NCBI GenBank assembly: GCA_942491555.1
Contig: CALOBN010000002.1
Span: 434,001 to 498,000 of the forward strand
From: Marinihelvus sp942491555
GTDB lineage: Bacteria > Pseudomonadota > Gammaproteobacteria > Xanthomonadales > SZUA-36
Direction: 5' to 3'
DNA: 64,000 bases
Shown: positions 34,446 to 43,948 of the stretch, one piece after another
Numbering within the stretch: the first letter of the stretch is position 1
How the letters are laid out: every line of letters starts with the position of its first letter
Notes under the pieces: generated by a model
What the model was told of the DNA's origin: nothing
The model's database searches: none
The model's input: the letters and a program-made list of their open reading frames with translations, nothing else
Translations under genes and position numbers: made by a program

Positions 34446-35627
34446 GTGAAAGAATCAATCAGCCGGATCCTGTTCCTCTCCGCTCTTGGCTGTGTCCCCC
34501 TGATGGGCCTGCTGGTGCTGCCTGTGCTGGTTGGCGGCTTTGTTGACGATCTGGGCCTGAGCGAACGCGACGCGGGCTTACTGGCTTCGGCGTCCTTTCT
34601 TGGTGCCGCCCTCGCGGCGCTCACCCTGGCGCCCCTCATTGGCCGTTTGAATCTGCGCCGGCTGGCAACTCTTGGTTTGCTGATCATGGCTGTGGCGGAT
34701 GGCGCCTGTATTTTTGCGGACCGGCTGTCGATCGAGGTGCTGGCCGTCCTGCGCTTTCTCAGTGGTCTGGGCAGTGCAGGCGTTTACGGCGCGGTGATGG
34801 GCGGATTTGCGGGTTTTCGCCAGCCGGATCGCGCGTACGGACTGTTTATGGCCTGTCAGTTTGCTTTGAGTGCGGTGGGGCTGTATTTCCTGCCTGGATT
34901 TATGCCCCGGCTGGGGGCGACCGGTCTGTTTGCCCTGTTCATGATTTTTGATGTGTGCGCCATCGCGCTGGTGGGCTTTTTGACCGCAGACCAGGACCGC
35001 ACCCGCTCCGGGCAGGGCCGGCGACTTGAGTGGCGCGTAATCCTGGCGCCTGCGGCCCTGCTTTGCCTGGCCGCTTACGGTGTTTTCGAGGCTGTCATGA
35101 TGGGCCAGTATGCCTATGTTGAGCGCATGGGCGTGTCGCTGGGCCTGAACAGCACGCAGCTCGGTGAGGCCCTGGGCATGGCATCCCTGGTTGGCGTTCC
35201 TGCCGCTTTGCTGGTGACGTTTCTGGGTTCACGTTTCGGCCAGTTCCTGCCGATCGCCATCGTGGCGGGTTTGCAGGCGATATGCGCCCAATGGCTGATT
35301 CGCGCGGAGAGTTTTCCGGCTTACCTGGTCATCGTTTGCGTGTTTGGTGCTGGCTGGGCTTTTGTATTGCCTTATTTCCAGGGTATTGCTGCGCGCCTGG
35401 ACCGGAGCGGCAGCGTCGTGGTGGCCGGGGGCTTTGCAACCGGCGCTGCCGGTTTTGCCGGCCCGGCGATTGCGGCCCTGCTGATCAGGCCTGCCGATTA
35501 CAGCCTGCTTCTGAACACGGTTAGCGCCGGACTCGTGATGGTGGTTGTGCTGACCTGGTGGGTAACCCGCCGCCGTGCGGTGGGCAGCGGTGTCGACAGC
35601 GGCATGGACAATATGGGCACTTTATAG
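34446..35627 (+). CDS. MFS transporter
   Basis: About 393 residues with 12 hydrophobic segments, including VPLMGLLVLPVLVGGFVDDL and the MFS-like loop between helices 2 and 3 (LIGRLNLRRLATLGLLIMAV). No ATG is available near the N-terminus; GTG at 34446 is chosen and TTG at 34437 is an alternative. The substrate is unknown. The position between aguB and the aminotransferase suggests uptake of a polyamine, agmatine or related amine, but this is inference from context only. Confidence 0.78.
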   Translation: MKESISRILFLSALGCVPLMGLLVLPVLVGGFVDDLGLSERDAGLLASASFLGAALAALTLAPLIGRLNLRRLATLGLLIMAVADGACIFADRLSIEVLAVLRFLSGLGSAGVYGAVMGGFAGFRQPDRAYGLFMACQFALSAVGLYFLPGFMPRLGATGLFALFMIFDVCAIALVGFLTADQDRTRSGQGRRLEWRVILAPAALLCLAAYGVFEAVMMGQYAYVERMGVSLGLNSTQLGEALGMASLVGVPAALLVTFLGSRFGQFLPIAIVAGLQAICAQWLIRAESFPAYLVIVCVFGAGWAFVLPYFQGIAARLDRSGSVVVAGGFATGAAGFAGPAIAALLIRPADYSLLLNTVSAGLVMVVVLTWWVTRRRAVGSGVDSGMDNMGTL

Positions 35628-35666
35628 GACGCTAGGGGACTGAGAATCATCACCCCGGAATCACAC

Positions 35667-37049
35667 ATGAGCGCCAACCCCAAATCTTCCGCTAATAGCA
35701 AAGCCGCCTGGCAGGACCGCGACAACCAGCACTACCTGCACCCCTTTACCGACCACCACGACCTGGGCCAGTCGGGCGCGCGGATTATCCAGCGCGCGGA
35801 CGGCGTGTATATCTACGATATTGAGGGCAACAAGATTCTCGACGGCATGGCCGGCCTGTGGTGCGTAAACCTGGGTTACGGCCGCAACGACCTGGTTGAA
35901 GCGGCAACCCGGCAAATGCATGAACTGCCCTACTACAACAGCTTTTTCCAGACCGCTCATCCGCCGGTCATTGAACTGGCCGAGCGCATTGCCGGCGTCG
36001 CGCCGGAGGGTTTCGACCTGACCTTCTTCGCGGGCTCAGGCTCCGAGGCCAATGACACGAACATCAAGCTGGTGCGTCGTTACTGGGACCTGGTTGGCCA
36101 GCCGGACAAGCGCTTCATCATCAGTCGTAAGAATGCCTATCACGGCAGCACGGTCGCGGCGGCGACGCTGGGTGGCATGGGCCCCATGCATGAGCAGCTC
36201 GGGCCGATGGTGAACTTTATCCACCACATCGAGCAGCCCTATCACTTTGGCCTGGGCCGCGATCAGTCTCCGGAGGCCTTTGGTCTGCAGCAGGCCGGCC
36301 TGCTTGAAGCCAAAATTCTTGAGCTGGGTGCGGAAAATGTTGCCGCCTTTATTGCTGAGCCGGTGCAGGGCGCTGGTGGCGTGGTCATCCCGCCCCCGGG
36401 TTACTGGGACGAGATTCAGCGAATTTGCAGCACCCATGATGTCCTGTTGATTGCCGATGAGGTGATCACCGGCTTCGGTCGCCTGGGCGAGTGGTTTGGC
36501 AGCCAGCACCTGGGTATCAAGCCGGACCTGATTACCTTTGCCAAGGGTGTCACCTCCGGTTACCTGCCGCTGGGCGGCTCCATCGTCGGGTCACGCATCG
36601 CTGAGGTCATGCGTGCAGAGGGTGGTGAGTTCGCTCATGGTTATACCTATTCGGGTCATCCGACGGTTTGTGCGGTGGCCCTGGCAAACATCAACGCGCT
36701 GGAGTCCGAGGGCGTCATTGACCGGGTGCGTGAGGATACCGCGCCGTACCTGGCAAAGGGTCTTGCCAGCCTTGCTGATCACCCGATCGTCGGCGAGGCG
36801 CGCAGCATTGGCCTGATGGGTGCGATCGAGATCGTCGCCGACAAAGCCAGTGGCGAGCGTTTTCACAAGGACCTTGGCGCGGGCGGTGTTTGCCGCGACC
36901 ATTGTTTTGCCAACGGACTGGTTATGCGTGCCGTCGGTGACTCCATGATCGTTTCACCGCCACTGGTCATCACGCGTGCCCAGGTTGATGAACTGATCGA
37001 CAAGGCGCGATTGTGTCTCGATCTCACAGCGCAACAACTCGCCACTTAA
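35667..37049 (+). CDS. spuC: Class III aminotransferase, putrescine-pyruvate type (SpuC-like)
   Basis: A 460-residue PLP enzyme. It shows LHPFTDHHDLGQSGARII near the start, the PLP phosphate-binding FAGSGSEANDTNIKL, the aspartate in LLIADEVITGFGR and the Schiff-base lysine in LITFAKGVTSGYLPLGG. Closest in character to SpuC, which transaminates putrescine with pyruvate to give 4-aminobutanal. Omega-aminotransferases for other amines look similar, so the symbol is tentative. It is followed after 2 bases by a spermidine-dehydrogenase-like gene. Confidence 0.85.
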   Translation: MSANPKSSANSKAAWQDRDNQHYLHPFTDHHDLGQSGARIIQRADGVYIYDIEGNKILDGMAGLWCVNLGYGRNDLVEAATRQMHELPYYNSFFQTAHPPVIELAERIAGVAPEGFDLTFFAGSGSEANDTNIKLVRRYWDLVGQPDKRFIISRKNAYHGSTVAAATLGGMGPMHEQLGPMVNFIHHIEQPYHFGLGRDQSPEAFGLQQAGLLEAKILELGAENVAAFIAEPVQGAGGVVIPPPGYWDEIQRICSTHDVLLIADEVITGFGRLGEWFGSQHLGIKPDLITFAKGVTSGYLPLGGSIVGSRIAEVMRAEGGEFAHGYTYSGHPTVCAVALANINALESEGVIDRVREDTAPYLAKGLASLADHPIVGEARSIGLMGAIEIVADKASGERFHKDLGAGGVCRDHCFANGLVMRAVGDSMIVSPPLVITRAQVDELIDKARLCLDLTAQQLAT

Positions 37050-37051
37050 AG

Positions 37052-38923
37052 ATGAAAAAGTCTGACCGGCAACTTGGTATGGGGCAGCCAATCACGCGCC
37101 GGGATTTTCTGGCGGACAGCAGCCTTGCGGCGCTTGGCCTGACCTTGCCGATCGGTGCAGTGACTGCCGCGACCGCCGTTCCAGACGCTGTTTATCCGCC
37201 GACCCTGACGGGTTTGCGCGGTTCTCACCCTGGCTCATTTGAGGCGGCGCATCAGCTTGCTCGAGAGGGTATACGCTTCAGCGACGCGCAGGACACCGGT
37301 GAGCAATATGACCTGGTGGTGGTCGGTGGCGGTATCAGCGGTCTGGCTGCGGCCCTCTACTACCAGGACCGGTTCGGTGACGATGCGCGCATCCTGATCC
37401 TGGAAAACCATGATGATTTTGGCGGACATGCCAAGCGCAATGAGTTCCACCAGGGCGGCGAGATGCGCCTGGCCCTCGGCGGCGTGCACAACCTGGAATA
37501 CGAGAGCTTTTCGCCCGTGGTTTACGCCATGCTCGAGCGCCTGGGTGTCGACATACCGGCGCTGCTTGATCAGACCGGGTTCGCCTATGGGTATAGCGGT
37601 CCGGGGCAACCCTGCACCTGGTTTGATGAAGAGACCTTTGGTGAGAATGTACTCCTGCCCGGAGCGGTTTTGCGCCATTCGGATCCGCAGGTGATGGTCG
37701 CCTCGATCGACCAGATGCCAATCAGCGAGACATCGCGCGCGCAGCTGAAAGCGTTTTACCTGGCGGAAACAGACGTGCTGCCGGAAACAGACCCGGAACA
37801 GCGCGAGGCATGGCTGAGTGCCATGAGCTACTTCGATTTTCTGCGCGATTACGGTGGCCTGAACGATCAATGCCTTGCCCTGTTCAACAACATCACTCAC
37901 GGTGCCGAAGGCTTCAGCGCGATCAATCTGTCCGTAAGGGAAGCGCTGGAGACAGGGCTGCCAGGCTGGAACCTGCTCGGAGAAGGCCACGAGGAACACG
38001 GGTACGACTATCACATAGCAATGTTCCCAGACGGCAATGCCAGCGTCGCCCGGCTCATGCTGCAGCAGCTCATTCCTGCGGTCGCACCCGGGGCCAATGT
38101 GGAGAATATTGCCATCGCCCGGTTTGACTACGCACAGCTCGACACGCCTGGGTCACCGGTTCGCCTGCGCCTGAATTCGACCGTCGTGCATACGGCCAAT
38201 GGCGACGATGGCAGCGATGCGGAAATCTTGTATCTGAACAATGGGCAGCTGTCGGCCGTCCATGCACGCCACGTGGTGCTGGCCTGCTACCACAGCATCA
38301 TTCCGCACCTGGCGCCCGGGCTTTCTGACACGCAAAAGACAGCCCTGGGCTACCAGGTCAAAAGCCCCTTGCTGCTGACCAATGTGTTGTTGAAAGATGG
38401 CGAAGCAGTCCGGCAGGCCGGTTTAAGCACCGCGCATTGCCCGGGCCGCATGCATGCGAATGTGTATGTCTGGCAGGGCAATACGGCCGGCGGCTTCGCC
38501 CAGGGCAGTTGGGACAACCAGGCAGGTCCGGTGAACCTGGTGTTCTGGGGTTCCATTGAAGAGCCCCCCGGAGATATGACCCTGAAGGACCGGCTGCGGG
38601 CATCACGCGCGAAGATGCTGGCGCTGGAATTCGAGGACTACGAGCGCGAAGTGCGCACTGTGCTGGACGGCATGCTGGGTCCCTATGGCCTGGATGTAAG
38701 CGAAGACATTCTGGCCATCACGGTCAATCGCTGGCCGCATGGTTACGCCTACTGGTACACGGACCTGTGGGATCCGGACTTTGAAGACGGCGAGTGGCCG
38801 CATGAAATTGCACGCCAATCGTTTGGCAATATTGCGATTGCCAATGCAGATGCCTCCAGCGAGGCCTACACGCATAATGCCATTGAAGAGGCGTTTCGCG
38901 CCGTGGGCGAACTGCCTGCGTGA
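37052..38923 (+). CDS. spdH: Tat-exported FAD-dependent amine oxidase, spermidine dehydrogenase-like
   Basis: A 623-residue flavoprotein. A twin-arginine signal, TRRDFLADSSLAALGL, lies near residues 16-31, so it should be folded before export to the periplasm. The FAD motif LVVVGGGISGLAAALYYQDR lies near residue 90 and NHDDFGGHAKRNEF follows. Length and layout match Pseudomonas SpdH, which cleaves spermidine or spermine. Start ATG 37052, two bases after the aminotransferase stop, points to a two-gene unit for polyamine breakdown. Confidence 0.82.
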   Translation: MKKSDRQLGMGQPITRRDFLADSSLAALGLTLPIGAVTAATAVPDAVYPPTLTGLRGSHPGSFEAAHQLAREGIRFSDAQDTGEQYDLVVVGGGISGLAAALYYQDRFGDDARILILENHDDFGGHAKRNEFHQGGEMRLALGGVHNLEYESFSPVVYAMLERLGVDIPALLDQTGFAYGYSGPGQPCTWFDEETFGENVLLPGAVLRHSDPQVMVASIDQMPISETSRAQLKAFYLAETDVLPETDPEQREAWLSAMSYFDFLRDYGGLNDQCLALFNNITHGAEGFSAINLSVREALETGLPGWNLLGEGHEEHGYDYHIAMFPDGNASVARLMLQQLIPAVAPGANVENIAIARFDYAQLDTPGSPVRLRLNSTVVHTANGDDGSDAEILYLNNGQLSAVHARHVVLACYHSIIPHLAPGLSDTQKTALGYQVKSPLLLTNVLLKDGEAVRQAGLSTAHCPGRMHANVYVWQGNTAGGFAQGSWDNQAGPVNLVFWGSIEEPPGDMTLKDRLRASRAKMLALEFEDYEREVRTVLDGMLGPYGLDVSEDILAITVNRWPHGYAYWYTDLWDPDFEDGEWPHEIARQSFGNIAIANADASSEAYTHNAIEEAFRAVGELPA

Positions 38924-38924
38924 A

Positions 38925-39809
38925 TCAGGTTTGCACTGACTCCAGGGAACTGCCGCCACGCTCGCGGTCACGTTCGCGCAAATCACCCCGCCACTCGGAC
39001 ATGTTTCGCTCAATGGCCCAGAAGCCGAGTATCCATAAAGTCTGGTCCCAGGCGTAGACATAATGACCGGTGTAGATCCACCAGGCGGCATTGCCGAATA
39101 ACACCAGGTAGAAAGCCTTGGCCGCGTAGGTCGCGAGCATTAGCCGTCCGCCGCTGATGTCCCGGTTTTGCAGCCAAATGGCTAATTCGATGGACCAGAT
39201 GACGAGCAACCAGACGAGCGCATCCATCAGGTCCACGGTCGTCTGTTCTTTCTCCATGCGCCAGCCGGCCGAGTCGGTAATCACCGTTTCCTCCAGCATG
39301 TAGAAGGACGTGTCAGTGGTGAAATTGGCGCAATTGGCGGTAGTAATCGTTTCGTAATCGAAGTTGAAGCCCCAGGAAATCTCCTGGTCAGCGACCTGGC
39401 AGAGGTTACTGATGTCCGGGCGGGCGGGCGCCTCCCAGGCTTTGTCCAATGCCGCCATCCGGGCAATGACCGTGTGGGTGAGCATCAGGTAGCAGATCAC
39501 CCGCACCCCATGCAGGGCCCAGGGCACCCAGCGTTTTTCGAAGGTGTCATCCTCCAGTGCATAGGTTTCCAGCTCAAAAGCGAACAGCAGGCCGTACCAG
39601 GCAAAGTTATCGATGGTGGTGGCAAAGGCCTCGGTCCATTCAAACAAACCGCCGCCCTGGCGCATGGTGTGCTCGGCCATCTGGAATTCTTCTACCGTGT
39701 AAAAGACGCCGTTACACAGCAGGAGCAGGTAGACCGTCCATTTAATCCACTGACCCCGGTTGTGGCGGGGTCGCTCAGAGGCAGCTGCGCTGATGGGCGG
39801 CGCGCTCAA
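38925..39809 (-). CDS. Multi-pass membrane protein, paralog of the 43949 product
   Basis: I do not recognise the family. Five to six hydrophobic segments are visible, for example WIKWTVYLLLLCNGVFY, WVPWALHGVRVICYLMLTH, VDLMDALVWLLVIWSIELAI and TLWILGFWAIERNMSEW. A TTG at 39809 is inferred as the start: it gives about 294 residues and aligns the N-terminus with the paralog at 43949-44825, and no ATG is available there. The central extracytoplasmic stretch carries conserved cysteines (SNLCQVAD, TANCANF). It is convergent with spdH, two bases from its stop. Confidence 0.7.
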   Translation of the reverse strand: MSAPPISAAASERPRHNRGQWIKWTVYLLLLCNGVFYTVEEFQMAEHTMRQGGGLFEWTEAFATTIDNFAWYGLLFAFELETYALEDDTFEKRWVPWALHGVRVICYLMLTHTVIARMAALDKAWEAPARPDISNLCQVADQEISWGFNFDYETITTANCANFTTDTSFYMLEETVITDSAGWRMEKEQTTVDLMDALVWLLVIWSIELAIWLQNRDISGGRLMLATYAAKAFYLVLFGNAAWWIYTGHYVYAWDQTLWILGFWAIERNMSEWRGDLRERDRERGGSSLESVQT

Positions 39810-39957
39810 ACGTGGGCCACATCCAATTGTGGACCACCTGCACAGAGCCGATTGCTCAAACTTGTCATACTGTGAGCATACCTCAGCATTCGCCGGGTTT
39901 GTGCTTCCTCTGCCCGGCGGACTTTGAGAAGATGGCGGATTGCTAATGGAGAATATT

Positions 39958-40929
39958 ATGGGTCGCGGGGGAGATTGGGATAATGCATTCACGGGTGAGG
40001 GTCTGACCGGCAAGCTGTCCTCGGCACCGAGCTATGCAGGCGCGCAGAGCTTTCTTCGCCGCCGCTTTACCCGTGACCTGACTGGCGTGGATGTGGCAGT
40101 GACAGGTGTTCCTTTCGATACGGCCACATCCAACCGGCCCGGTGCACGATTTGGCCCGCGTACATTGCGTGCGGCCAGCAGCAGCATGACCTGGGCGCGC
40201 CCCTGGCCATGGAAGATTGATCCGCTCGAAGCCCTGTCGATCATCGATTACGGCGATTGCAACTTTGATTACGGCAACCCGGCGGGTGTGCCGGCAGAAA
40301 TCACTGCGCACATTGACCGCATCGTGCAGGCAGGCGTGGCAACGCTGGTGCTTGGGGGCGATCATTTTGTGAGCTATCCGGTCATTGAGGCGCACGCCAG
40401 GGTTCATGGGCCTGTGTGCCTGGTGCATTTCGATGCGCATTCGGATACCTGGCCGGATGATGGCGAGCGTATTGACCATGGCACCATGTTTTATCACGCG
40501 GTCAGGAAGGGCTTTGTCGACGACAAAAACTCGGTTCAGATTGGTTTGCGTACGGTCAATGATGACCCGATGGGATTCAATATTCTCGATGCACGCTGGG
40601 TACATGAGCACGGGCCGCAGGCGGTTGCTCAGCGCATCCGCGAAGTGGTGGGCGACCGCAAGGTGTACCTGACCTTCGACATCGACTGCCTTGACCCGGC
40701 ATTTGCTCCGGGCACGGGAACACCCGTGTGCGGGGGGCTGAGCTCTTACCAGGCGTTGGAAATTATTCGTGGTCTGGCCGGCATTCACCTGGTCGGGGCC
40801 GACCTGGTCGAGGTGTCCCCGGCCTATGACGTGGGTGAGATTACCGCCTTTGCCGGCGCAACCCTGGCCACCGAATTTCTGTGCCTGTTTGCGGCTGATC
40901 CGGCCCGCGCGCCCGGGGTGCAATCATGA
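39958..40929 (+). CDS. speB: Agmatinase (ureohydrolase family)
   Basis: A 323-residue arginase-fold enzyme with all Mn-binding motifs: LVLGGDHFVSYPV, VHFDAHSDTW and TFDIDCLDPAFAPGTGTP. These residues predict hydrolysis of agmatine to putrescine and urea. Guanidinobutyrase or another guanidine ureohydrolase is an alternative, because aguA/aguB already provide an agmatine route 6 kb away. ATG 39958 has GGAG 8 bases upstream; an ATG four codons earlier is less likely. It overlaps the puuD-like gene by 4 bases. Confidence 0.87.
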   Translation: MGRGGDWDNAFTGEGLTGKLSSAPSYAGAQSFLRRRFTRDLTGVDVAVTGVPFDTATSNRPGARFGPRTLRAASSSMTWARPWPWKIDPLEALSIIDYGDCNFDYGNPAGVPAEITAHIDRIVQAGVATLVLGGDHFVSYPVIEAHARVHGPVCLVHFDAHSDTWPDDGERIDHGTMFYHAVRKGFVDDKNSVQIGLRTVNDDPMGFNILDARWVHEHGPQAVAQRIREVVGDRKVYLTFDIDCLDPAFAPGTGTPVCGGLSSYQALEIIRGLAGIHLVGADLVEVSPAYDVGEITAFAGATLATEFLCLFAADPARAPGVQS

Positions 40930-41687
40930 GTCGCAGCGCCACACACCCGGTTGTCGGTGTTGTATCAGATCGCCGCATGGTTGGCCTGCATCCGTTTCAC
41001 ATGGTTGGCGAGAAGTACCTGGCAGCCGTCTGGCAGGGTTCTCAGGCCTATCCGGTCGGTCTGCCATCGCTGGCCGGGGATTTCGATGTGCTGGCGATTC
41101 TCGATCATCTTGATGGCTTGCTGCTGACCGGCAGTCCGTCCAATGTCGAGCCGCGTCACTACCTGGGCGAGCCAAGCGAGGCCGGCACCTGGCATGATCC
41201 GGAACGCGACCTGGCATCGCTGGCCCTGATTCCTGCGGCGATTCGCGTGGGTATGCCCATTTTTGCCATTTGCCGCGGTTTCCAGGAAATGAACGTTGCC
41301 TTTGGCGGTACGCTGCACCAGAAAGTTCATGAGCAGCCGGGCTATGGCATGCACAAGGAAAATACCGAAGACCCGGTCGAGGTTCAGTACGGTCCGTCCC
41401 ACGAGGTGTTGTTCGAGCCCGGCGGGATGATCGCACGCATAACCGGAACGGACCGTGCGGAGGTCAACTCCCTGCATTCACAAGGGGTCGATCGTCTCGG
41501 CGAAGAGTTGTGTGTCGAAGCACGGGCCGGAGACGGACTGATCGAGGCGTTTACCGTGCTTCACGCACCGGGTTTCAATCTCAGCGTACAATGGCATCCG
41601 GAATGGCAAGTGCAGGACAATCCGGTATCCCTCGCCCTGTTTCAGGCGTTTGGCGATGCCTGCCGTGCCTACCAGTCCCGGTCATAA
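40926..41687 (+). CDS. puuD: Gamma-glutamyl-gamma-aminobutyrate hydrolase-like class I glutamine amidotransferase (PuuD)
   Basis: A 253-residue peptidase C26-type enzyme. The nucleophile cysteine is in FAICRGFQEMNVAFGG and the catalytic histidine and glutamate are in LSVQWHPEWQ. PuuD releases GABA from gamma-glutamyl-GABA in the glutamylated putrescine pathway. The partner synthetase PuuA and oxidase PuuB are not in this window, so either they are elsewhere or the substrate differs. It is translationally coupled to the agmatinase gene. Confidence 0.87.
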   Translation: MSRSATHPVVGVVSDRRMVGLHPFHMVGEKYLAAVWQGSQAYPVGLPSLAGDFDVLAILDHLDGLLLTGSPSNVEPRHYLGEPSEAGTWHDPERDLASLALIPAAIRVGMPIFAICRGFQEMNVAFGGTLHQKVHEQPGYGMHKENTEDPVEVQYGPSHEVLFEPGGMIARITGTDRAEVNSLHSQGVDRLGEELCVEARAGDGLIEAFTVLHAPGFNLSVQWHPEWQVQDNPVSLALFQAFGDACRAYQSRS

Positions 41688-41731
41688 AAAAACCTGCGCC
41701 GCACCCTGCGCGGCCTGGAGTTAAATAGCGA

Positions 41732-43933
41732 ATGTCAGAAAGCCCGGCAAGAAAGCGCAACCTGTTGTCTGATGGGGTCCTTGGCCTGTTTGACGGACTG
41801 GACAATGCGCTGTGGGGCTATGGCTTTGCAACCATTCTGTTTTCCGGAGCGCTTACGCCCTTTTTGCCCCTGGGTGTAACCCTGATCCTGGTCGGCTGGG
41901 GGCTGCTCGGCCTGTTCGTCGCCTTAACCAGCGACAGCCGTGTTCACATCGCAGCAGTGGACGAGCAGGGCGTGGTCATTCTGGCCTCCGCGGCCACCGT
42001 GTTGGTGGGTCAGCTTGGACCGGAGGTTACCGGAGAACGAGGACTGTCGACGATGCTGGCAATGATTGCCGGCACCTCTTTGCTGGTTTCCGTCAGTTTC
42101 ATTATTGTTGGTCATTTCCGCCTCGCCAGGCTACTCGAATTACTGCCGTTTCCCGTGATCTGCGGATTTATGGCGGGTGTTGGCTGGCTGTTGCTGGATG
42201 CGGCGATTTATGTCACCACGGATCATCCGATTTCCGCGGCGCTGCCTGCGCAGCTTGCTTCCGGTGACGGCTTGATAAAACTCCTGGTCACCGTTGGTTG
42301 CGGTATTTTCATGATTCTGTTCATGAACCGCCTGCGCAAGGCGTGGGCCTTTCCCGCTGTGGCGGTGCTTATCTTCGGTGGCTTCTATGGCGCGGTCCAG
42401 GCGTTTGGGTTTAGCGAACAGCAGCTGATCGAAGGCGGGTGGTTGTTCAACCTGCCGGCGAAAACCGAAACACCGCTGGTCATGCTCAAGCTGTTTTCAC
42501 CCGGCGCCATCGATTTTGCTTTTCTTTACTCTGTGCTCCCGGAAATGTTCACCATTGTATTCCTGGCGCTGCTTAGCGTGTCCATGTCGTTGACTGCCCT
42601 GAGCAGTTCCGGCAGCTCGGAAATTGAGAGCTCACGCGAAATCAAGCGCCAGGGTATCGGCAACCTGCTGTGTGTCGGGGCGGCGAGTCCGCCGGGCTAT
42701 ACGGATGTGGCCGCAACCATGCTGTACCGCGAATTTGGCGCACGCACGCGGCTGATGCCGGTGGTCGGTGCGCTCACCTGTTTGCTGATCGCCTGGTCCG
42801 GCGGCTGGCTGGTGGCCTTGATGCCCAAGGTGCTCGTGGGCGCAACCATTTTCATGTTTGCCTACCGTATGGTTGTGGAGTGGTTGTTTGAGCGCGTGCG
42901 TGGCTTTCAGCCGGTCGATTTTCTGATCGTATGCATCATTCTGGGCATGGTTATTTTTGTGGACTTCATGATGGGGGTCCTGACCGGAATCGTGCTGACC
43001 GTGATCCTGTTCGTGTTGCGCTACAGCATGATCAGTGCGATCCACGGACGTTACTCCCTGCGCGAGTACCGCTCTTCGGTCGAGCGTCCGCCCAGTATCA
43101 ATATGACGCTGGACAAGCACGGCACCAGCTCCCTGGTCTATACGCTGCGTGGCTTTTTGTTTTTTGGCACAGCCAATGCGATCCTCGACCGGATCAAGAG
43201 TGACCTGGCGGCATCCCCGGATGATCACCTGTGCGTGTTGCTCGACTTCAAGCGGGTTACCGGCATGGATATCTCCGCGCTCAACACGTTTTTGCAGGTG
43301 AAGCGTCATTGTGAGGCGAACGGCCTGAGGTTGCTGTATTCGGATGTACCCATGGACATCCAGATGCAGCTGCAAAGCCTGGGCGCCGTCAGTGAGGACA
43401 ACGAGATGCCGCTGTTCTTCAACGACCTTGATTACGCGGTCGAGTATGTTGAGGAGCAGATTCTCAAGGTATACACACCGGGCCTGTCGCGCATGACCGT
43501 GCGTGAGCAGCTGGAACAGATTCTGGATAACCCTGACCGCATTGAGCTGATCATGAACGCCCTGCGCAAGGTTAATGTCCGTGAGGGGAAACCGCTGTTT
43601 CTCCAGGGCGATATTGATAACGGATTCTATATTCTGGAGAGCGGTGCTCTGTCGGCCTACATCGAAACGGAAGGTTCCGGCAGTCACCGCGTGAAGAAGT
43701 TCGGACCAGGCTCCCTGATCGGCGAACTGTCCATGTTTATGCCGAGCCGTAAACGCACCGCCACGGTGGTGGCTGATGTGGACTCGGTGCTGTATTTCCT
43801 CGCCACCGAGTTCATCAGCAACGATGATCTGCAAGACTCGCGTCTCTCCGGAGCTATCCATGAGCTCGTGGCCCGTGCCCTGGGGACGCGTATCAATTAC
43901 ATGAACCAGCGCCTTATGCTTGAGCTGGATTAA
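41732..43933 (+). CDS. SulP-family anion transporter with STAS and cyclic-nucleotide-binding domains
   Basis: A 733-residue fusion. Roughly residues 1-430 form the SulP membrane domain (VTLILVGWGLLGLFVALTSD, FSPGAIDFAFLYSVLPEMFT). A STAS domain follows (about 460-560; VLLDFKRVTGMDISALNTFL). The C-terminus is a CRP-like cNMP-binding fold (about 600-720; GDIDNGFYILESGALSAYIE, FGPGSLIGELSMFMPSRKRT). It probably imports sulfate, bicarbonate or another anion under nucleotide control; the ligand and substrate cannot be read from the sequence. A terminator-like stem (41693-41716) separates it from puuD. Confidence 0.9.
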   Translation: MSESPARKRNLLSDGVLGLFDGLDNALWGYGFATILFSGALTPFLPLGVTLILVGWGLLGLFVALTSDSRVHIAAVDEQGVVILASAATVLVGQLGPEVTGERGLSTMLAMIAGTSLLVSVSFIIVGHFRLARLLELLPFPVICGFMAGVGWLLLDAAIYVTTDHPISAALPAQLASGDGLIKLLVTVGCGIFMILFMNRLRKAWAFPAVAVLIFGGFYGAVQAFGFSEQQLIEGGWLFNLPAKTETPLVMLKLFSPGAIDFAFLYSVLPEMFTIVFLALLSVSMSLTALSSSGSSEIESSREIKRQGIGNLLCVGAASPPGYTDVAATMLYREFGARTRLMPVVGALTCLLIAWSGGWLVALMPKVLVGATIFMFAYRMVVEWLFERVRGFQPVDFLIVCIILGMVIFVDFMMGVLTGIVLTVILFVLRYSMISAIHGRYSLREYRSSVERPPSINMTLDKHGTSSLVYTLRGFLFFGTANAILDRIKSDLAASPDDHLCVLLDFKRVTGMDISALNTFLQVKRHCEANGLRLLYSDVPMDIQMQLQSLGAVSEDNEMPLFFNDLDYAVEYVEEQILKVYTPGLSRMTVREQLEQILDNPDRIELIMNALRKVNVREGKPLFLQGDIDNGFYILESGALSAYIETEGSGSHRVKKFGPGSLIGELSMFMPSRKRTATVVADVDSVLYFLATEFISNDDLQDSRLSGAIHELVARALGTRINYMNQRLMLELD

Positions 43934-43948
43934 GCGCCCAACTGACCG

